64,000 bases of DNA from Sphingopyxis terrae subsp. terrae NBRC 15098 (lineage in GTDB: Bacteria > Pseudomonadota > Alphaproteobacteria > Sphingomonadales > Sphingomonadaceae), in assembly GCF_001610975.1 (NCBI RefSeq), contig NZ_CP013342.1, positions 1,993,001 through 2,057,000 on the forward strand, read 5' to 3'. This document shows positions 60,743 to 64,000 of the stretch, piece by piece. Each line of letters begins with the position of its first letter. The first letter of the stretch is position 1. The notes beneath the pieces were generated by a model. It was not told the origin of the DNA and ran no database searches. It saw nothing but the letters and a program-made list of their open reading frames with translations. Made by a program: the position numbers and the translations under genes.

Positions 60743-61609
60743 ATGATCGTCGGCGTTATCGGGGCAGGGCAAATGGGCGCGGGGATCGCGCAGGTATCGG
60801 CAGGCGCCGGCCACGATGTGCTGCTGTCGGACATCGACATCGCCCGCGCCGAAGCCGGCAAGGCCGGGATCGGCAAGGCACTCGGGCGGCTGGTCGCCAA
60901 GGACAAGATAACGCAGGGCGATGCCGACGCGCTGCTCGGCCGGATCACCCCCGTCGCCGACCACGCCGCCTTCGCCCCGGCTGCGCTGGTGATCGAGGCC
61001 GCGACCGAGCGCGAGGAGATCAAGCGCGCGATCTTCGCCAGCGTCGGCGCGCATCTTTCGGACAGCGCGATCCTCGCCTCTAACACCAGCTCGATTCCGA
61101 TCACCCGACTGGCGCAGGCGGCCCCCGATCCGGCGCGCTTCATCGGCGTCCATTTCTTCAACCCTGTACCGGTCATGGGCCTGATCGAACTGATCCGCGG
61201 CCTTGCGACCAGCAACACGACGCTTGCCAGCGTCGAAGCCTTCGGCCGCGGACTCGGCAAGGAAATCGTCCATGCCAACGACGCGCCCGGCTTCATCGTC
61301 AACCGCGTGCTGATGCCGCTGATCAACGAAGCGGTGTTCGCGCTCGGCGAAGGGGTGGCGACGATGCAGGACATCGACACCGGATGCCGGCTCGGCCTCA
61401 ATCACCCGATGGGGCCGATCACCCTTGCCGATTTCATCGGGCTCGATACCTGCCTTGAAATTATCCGCGTGCTGCACAGCGGCACCGGCGATCCCAAATT
61501 CCGTCCTGCGCCGCTGCTCGTCCAATATGTCGAGGCGGGCTGGGTCGGCAAAAAGGCCGGACGCGGCTTCTACGACTGGACCGGCGAGGCGCCCGTTCCC
61601 ACGCGCTGA
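60743..61609 (+). CDS. 3-Hydroxybutyryl-CoA dehydrogenase
   Basis: 288 aa from the ATG at 60743 (MIVGVIGAGQMGAGIAQ), preceded by AAAGGG; an in-frame start at 60683 is rejected because the family begins here. The NAD-binding GAGQMG (7-12) and the catalytic His in FIGVHFFNPVPVM are present, along with the C-terminal MGPITLADFIGLDTCLEI. It oxidises 3-hydroxyacyl-CoAs (typically C4) in beta-oxidation or polyhydroxybutyrate metabolism. It is a stand-alone enzyme, not fused to a hydratase. Confidence 0.93.
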   Translation: MIVGVIGAGQMGAGIAQVSAGAGHDVLLSDIDIARAEAGKAGIGKALGRLVAKDKITQGDADALLGRITPVADHAAFAPAALVIEAATEREEIKRAIFASVGAHLSDSAILASNTSSIPITRLAQAAPDPARFIGVHFFNPVPVMGLIELIRGLATSNTTLASVEAFGRGLGKEIVHANDAPGFIVNRVLMPLINEAVFALGEGVATMQDIDTGCRLGLNHPMGPITLADFIGLDTCLEIIRVLHSGTGDPKFRPAPLLVQYVEAGWVGKKAGRGFYDWTGEAPVPTR

Positions 61610-61638
61610 CCCGGCGGGAGCCGAATCGGTCCTCGTTC

Positions 61639-61677
61639 GTTATCCCGCTGGCGCCGGTGCGGGCGCCTGCGGATAAC
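61639..61677. repeat. Hairpin abutting the ribosome-binding site of the next gene
   Basis: GTTATCC (61639-61645) pairs with GGATAAC (61671-61677), and GGCGCC copies in the middle extend the structure. It ends 1 base before the AGGAGG of the next gene. It may be part of a terminator for the dehydrogenase or mask the Shine-Dalgarno; there is no T-run. Confidence 0.45.
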
Positions 61678-61689
61678 AGGAGGACAGGG

Positions 61690-62181
61690 ATGATGCGGAG
61701 AGCATGGCTGCCGCTGGCGATAATCGCCGCGCTATCGGTCAATGGTGCGGTGCAGGCGCAGGAAGGCGCGCCCGAGGATTCGACGCTGAAATCGACCGCG
61801 AACAGCGTGACCGAGCCCTTCGACGGTAAGGAAGTGCCCGACAAGCTGAAAGCGATCCAGCACAATCCCTATTCACTCGCGGGCTTGCGCAAATGTTCCG
61901 CGATCATCCGCGAGGTCAGCGAACTGAACGACGTGCTCGGCCCCGACGTCAACGAACCTGCCGACAAGAGCGCAGCGAAAAAGCGCGAGGAAACCGTCGG
62001 CCGCGTCGCGGGCAGCGTCGCCGGGTCGATCATTCCCTTTCGTAGCCTGATCGGCGAGGTCACGGGTGCCAACGCCGAACGTCGGCGCTATGCAGAGGCG
62101 GTCTATGCTGGCACGGTGCGTCGCGGCTTCCTGAAGGGCGTCGGGTTGCAGCGCGGTTGCAAGGCGCCGGCGCGGCCCTGA
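61690..62181 (+). CDS. Hypothetical secreted protein
   Basis: 163 aa from the ATG at 61690, preceded by AGGAGG. The signal peptide ends VNGAVQAQ. The mature part has two cysteines (LRKCSAIIREVSELNDVLG and LQRGCKAP), a glycine-containing segment GRVAGSVAGSIIPFRSLIGEVTG that may be membrane-associated, and a C-terminal helix RRRYAEAVYAGTVRRGFLKG. No family recognised. Confidence 0.72.
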   Translation: MMRRAWLPLAIIAALSVNGAVQAQEGAPEDSTLKSTANSVTEPFDGKEVPDKLKAIQHNPYSLAGLRKCSAIIREVSELNDVLGPDVNEPADKSAAKKREETVGRVAGSVAGSIIPFRSLIGEVTGANAERRRYAEAVYAGTVRRGFLKGVGLQRGCKAPARP

Positions 62182-62217
62182 CACAAAGCCGAAGCAGTCA
62201 GGTGGGGGAGAGGCCGA

Positions 62218-63360
62218 ATGAAGGTCGAAAATATCCGCGCGTTCCGCGCCGAGGTTCCGCAGGCAGCGATCGATGATCTGAAGGACCGGCTGGCGCGCAC
62301 GCGCTGGCCCGAAAAGGAGACCGTCGACGATTGGGACCAGGGCGTCCCGCTCGCCTATGCGCAGGAACTCGCGGCCTATTGGCGCGACGATTATGACTGG
62401 CGCACGGTCGAGGCGCGGCTCAACGCGCTGCCCAATTTTCTGGCCACGGTCGATGGCCTTGACATCCATTTCCTTCATATCCGCTCGGACAATCCGGCGG
62501 CGCGGCCGCTGGTGCTGACGCACGGCTGGCCGGGGTCGGTGCTCGAATTTCTCGACGTGATCGCGCCGCTGTCGGCCGACTATCATCTCGTGATCCCGTC
62601 GCTGCCGGGCTACGGCTTTTCGGGCAAGCCCGCGGCCGCGAAATGGAGCGTCGAACATATAGCTGCGGGTTGGGACGCGCTGATGCGCGCGCTCGGTTAC
62701 GATCGCTATTTCGCGCAGGGCGGCGACTGGGGCAGTGCGGTTACCTGCGCCATCGGGACGAACCATGGCGACCATTGCGCGGGCATCCATGTCAACATGA
62801 TCGTCGGCCAGCCCGACCCGGCGCTGATGGCCGATCTGACCGACGCCGAAAAACTCTATCTCGCGCGTTTCGGCTGGTATCAGGCAAAGGACAGTGGCTA
62901 TTCGACGCAGCAGGCAACGCGGCCGCAGACCATCGGCTATGCGCTTACCGATTCACCCGTCGGGCAGATGTGCTGGATCGTCGAGAAATTCCACGGCTGG
63001 ACCGATTGCGGGCATCAGCCGGGCGGCCAGTCGATCGGCGGCCATCCCGAACGCGCGCTGTCGAAGGACACGATGCTCGACACCGTCAGCCTCTATTGGT
63101 TCACCGCCAGCGCCGCGTCGTCGGCACGGCTCTATTGGCACAGTTTCCGCAGTTTCGCGGCAGGGGAGATCGAGGTGCCGACCGGCGGCAGCCTGTTTCC
63201 GAACGAGATCATGCGCCTGTCGCGCCGCTGGGCCGAAAAGCGCTATCGCAACATCGTCTATTGGAACGAGGTCGACCGCGGCGGCCATTTCGCGGCGTGG
63301 GAGCAGCCCGCCCTTTTCGCGCGCGAGGTCCGGGCGGCGCTTGCGCAAATGACGCTGTAA
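62218..63360 (+). CDS. Epoxide hydrolase (EHN-domain alpha/beta hydrolase)
   Basis: 380 aa. The N-terminal EHN domain (residues ~5-110; IDDLKDRLARTRWPEKE) is followed by an alpha/beta-hydrolase fold with the HGWPGS oxyanion motif (102-107), nucleophile D170 in AQGGDWGSAV and a catalytic His (H357) in RGGHFAAWEQPALF. The family hydrolyses epoxides to diols, often of juvenile-hormone, terpene or lipid type. The substrate is unknown here. The preceding GGGGGAGAGG acts as the Shine-Dalgarno. Confidence 0.93.
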   Translation: MKVENIRAFRAEVPQAAIDDLKDRLARTRWPEKETVDDWDQGVPLAYAQELAAYWRDDYDWRTVEARLNALPNFLATVDGLDIHFLHIRSDNPAARPLVLTHGWPGSVLEFLDVIAPLSADYHLVIPSLPGYGFSGKPAAAKWSVEHIAAGWDALMRALGYDRYFAQGGDWGSAVTCAIGTNHGDHCAGIHVNMIVGQPDPALMADLTDAEKLYLARFGWYQAKDSGYSTQQATRPQTIGYALTDSPVGQMCWIVEKFHGWTDCGHQPGGQSIGGHPERALSKDTMLDTVSLYWFTASAASSARLYWHSFRSFAAGEIEVPTGGSLFPNEIMRLSRRWAEKRYRNIVYWNEVDRGGHFAAWEQPALFAREVRAALAQMTL

Positions 63361-63379
63361 CGGGGGAGAGGCGCCCCGC

Positions 63380-63706
63380 CTACATCGGCCGATTGACGGG
63401 GCGGCAGCTCTCGGGCGCGGTGCGCGCGGCGGTGTTCCACGTCACCTCATTGCCGCTGCGGTACAGCCGCGCGCCGCTCTTGTTTTCATAGGCCTGCCCC
63501 ATGTTGGTCGGCGCGGCCTTGAGCACCATGCTGCGGCGGCCGTCGACGCGGACGATTGCGCCGTTGGCGACATAATCGACCTGCAACCGCGTGCCGCGAT
63601 TGCATTCGTAAAGCGTGCCGGTGTTTTGCGGGTAGGAGGCACAGCCCGCAACGACAAGAATGGCCGCGCCCGCGGCGGCCAGCTTCGCGATTCGGATCAT
63701 CTCCAT
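63380..63706 (-). CDS. MliC-family lipoprotein (lysozyme-inhibitor-like)
   Basis: 108 aa from the ATG at 63706, preceded by GAGGGGA. Lipobox VAGC near residue 21. The mature domain has YECNRGTRLQVDYVANGA, SMVLKAAPTNMGQAYENKSG and LYRSGNEVTWN, in the pattern of MliC inhibitors of C-type lysozyme. Cys residues near both ends may form a disulfide. It begins 5 bases after the upstream gene, forming a two-gene operon. Confidence 0.82.
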   Translation of the reverse strand: MEMIRIAKLAAAGAAILVVAGCASYPQNTGTLYECNRGTRLQVDYVANGAIVRVDGRRSMVLKAAPTNMGQAYENKSGARLYRSGNEVTWNTAARTAPESCRPVNRPM

Positions 63707-63711
63707 TCCCC

Positions 63712-64000
63712 TCAATAGCCCGAACGGACGCACAGCACGTCGGCCAGATATATGCGGCCCGAAACCGTCTCCATATGTTCGCGGGCCGATCCGTTCCAGC
63801 CGATCGAGCGGCACCATGTGTCGGCAGTCCGCGCCGCGCAGGCGGCAGTCGCCGATCCGCTCTGGCACGCGAGAATGCGATAATTTGCGGTGGCGGGCTG
63901 GGTATGGAATTCGGCGAAATTGCCGCGCGCAACCTGATCGTTGGCGACCGGGCCGGGATTCCAGCCGCCGCCCGATCCGACGGGGCGGATAGACTGGATC
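63712..64000 (-). CDS. Cys-rich hypothetical protein, 5' end outside the window
   Basis: The last 96 codons are visible, open to the window edge, with TGA at 63712-63714. The readable part includes GGNFAEFHT-like sequence RGNFAEFHTQPATANYRILA, then a cysteine-rich part: CQSG, CAARTADTWCRSIGW, and a terminal ADVLCVRSGY. No start codon is present, so the gene extends beyond 64000. It lies 5 bases upstream of the MliC-like gene, so the two are probably co-expressed. No family recognised. Confidence 0.7.
   Translation of the reverse strand, partial: IQSIRPVGSGGGWNPGPVANDQVARGNFAEFHTQPATANYRILACQSGSATAACAARTADTWCRSIGWNGSAREHMETVSGRIYLADVLCVRSGY

Noticed and set aside
1-64000. tRNA, rRNA, phage or insertion-sequence features
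   Set aside because: No cloverleaf-like or rRNA-like segment, transposase or integrase was recognised on either strand by eye; a tRNA-finding program could still reveal a missed one.

Overview
The window is an ordinary-looking, GC-rich chromosomal segment of a motile alphaproteobacterium, most likely a sphingomonad (Sphingopyxis/Sphingomonas-like). This rests on gene content, not on a database comparison: a sigma-54 controlled flagellar operon, an imuA-imuB-dnaE2 mutagenesis cassette preceded by the alphaproteobacterial LexA box (GAAC-N7-GAAC), many acyl-CoA catabolism genes, and short hairpin repeats between genes. I see no phage, transposase, CRISPR array, rRNA or tRNA. No gene-free stretch exceeds about 300 bases.

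Layout. 1-14089: the tail of a sigma-54 activator (plus strand), then a long minus-strand flagellar operon transcribed fliE-F-G-H-I-J-K-L-M-N-O-P-Q-R-flhB-fliD-fliS. Most junctions overlap or nearly touch, and a textbook sigma-54 promoter lies upstream of fliE. 14336-15154: a flagellin gene on the plus strand with a terminator-like hairpin in its upstream region and a strong terminator after it. 15276-20795: dnaE2, imuB and imuA (SOS translesion synthesis). 20875-26672: an RND efflux operon (membrane fusion protein, inner-membrane pump, outer-membrane factor). 26777-27679: a LysR-type regulator, divergent from mmsA with a 28-bp palindrome between them.

27781-34733: a plus-strand valine-catabolism region (mmsA, two small lipoproteins, a RidA-like protein, isobutyryl-CoA dehydrogenase, 3-hydroxyisobutyryl-CoA hydrolase, enoyl-CoA hydratase, mmsB). 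34863-44065: minus-strand genes for acyl-CoA oxidation: a FadJ-like bifunctional enzyme, a serine hydrolase, two SDRs, an aminoglycoside-phosphotransferase-like kinase, a zinc alcohol dehydrogenase and an ACAD10/11-type dehydrogenase. The kinase plus ACAD11-type dehydrogenase resembles a split version of human ACAD11 and the bacterial levulinate (Lva) route, in which a 4-hydroxyacyl-CoA is phosphorylated and dephosphorylated to an enoyl-CoA. 44179-51252: two tandem GPH-type MFS transporters and an SDR, divergent from a pair of dissimilar acyl-CoA dehydrogenases and another SDR. Similar palindromes (TTNACGY-N2-RCGTNAA type) precede the ACAD11-like gene and lie in the divergent ACAD/SDR promoter region.

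51393-64000: mixed housekeeping and stress genes: a lipoprotein, phosphoenolpyruvate carboxylase, an unknown Cys-containing protein, a YbaY-like lipoprotein, an HNH nuclease, glutamyl-Q-tRNA(Asp) synthetase, a HIG1-domain protein, cob(I)alamin adenosyltransferase, the ergothioneine pair egtB-egtD, a 3-hydroxybutyryl-CoA dehydrogenase, an EHN-type epoxide hydrolase, an MliC-like lipoprotein and a Cys-rich protein cut by the window edge. The functional themes are motility, damage-induced mutagenesis, drug efflux and catabolism of branched or hydroxylated acyl-CoAs.
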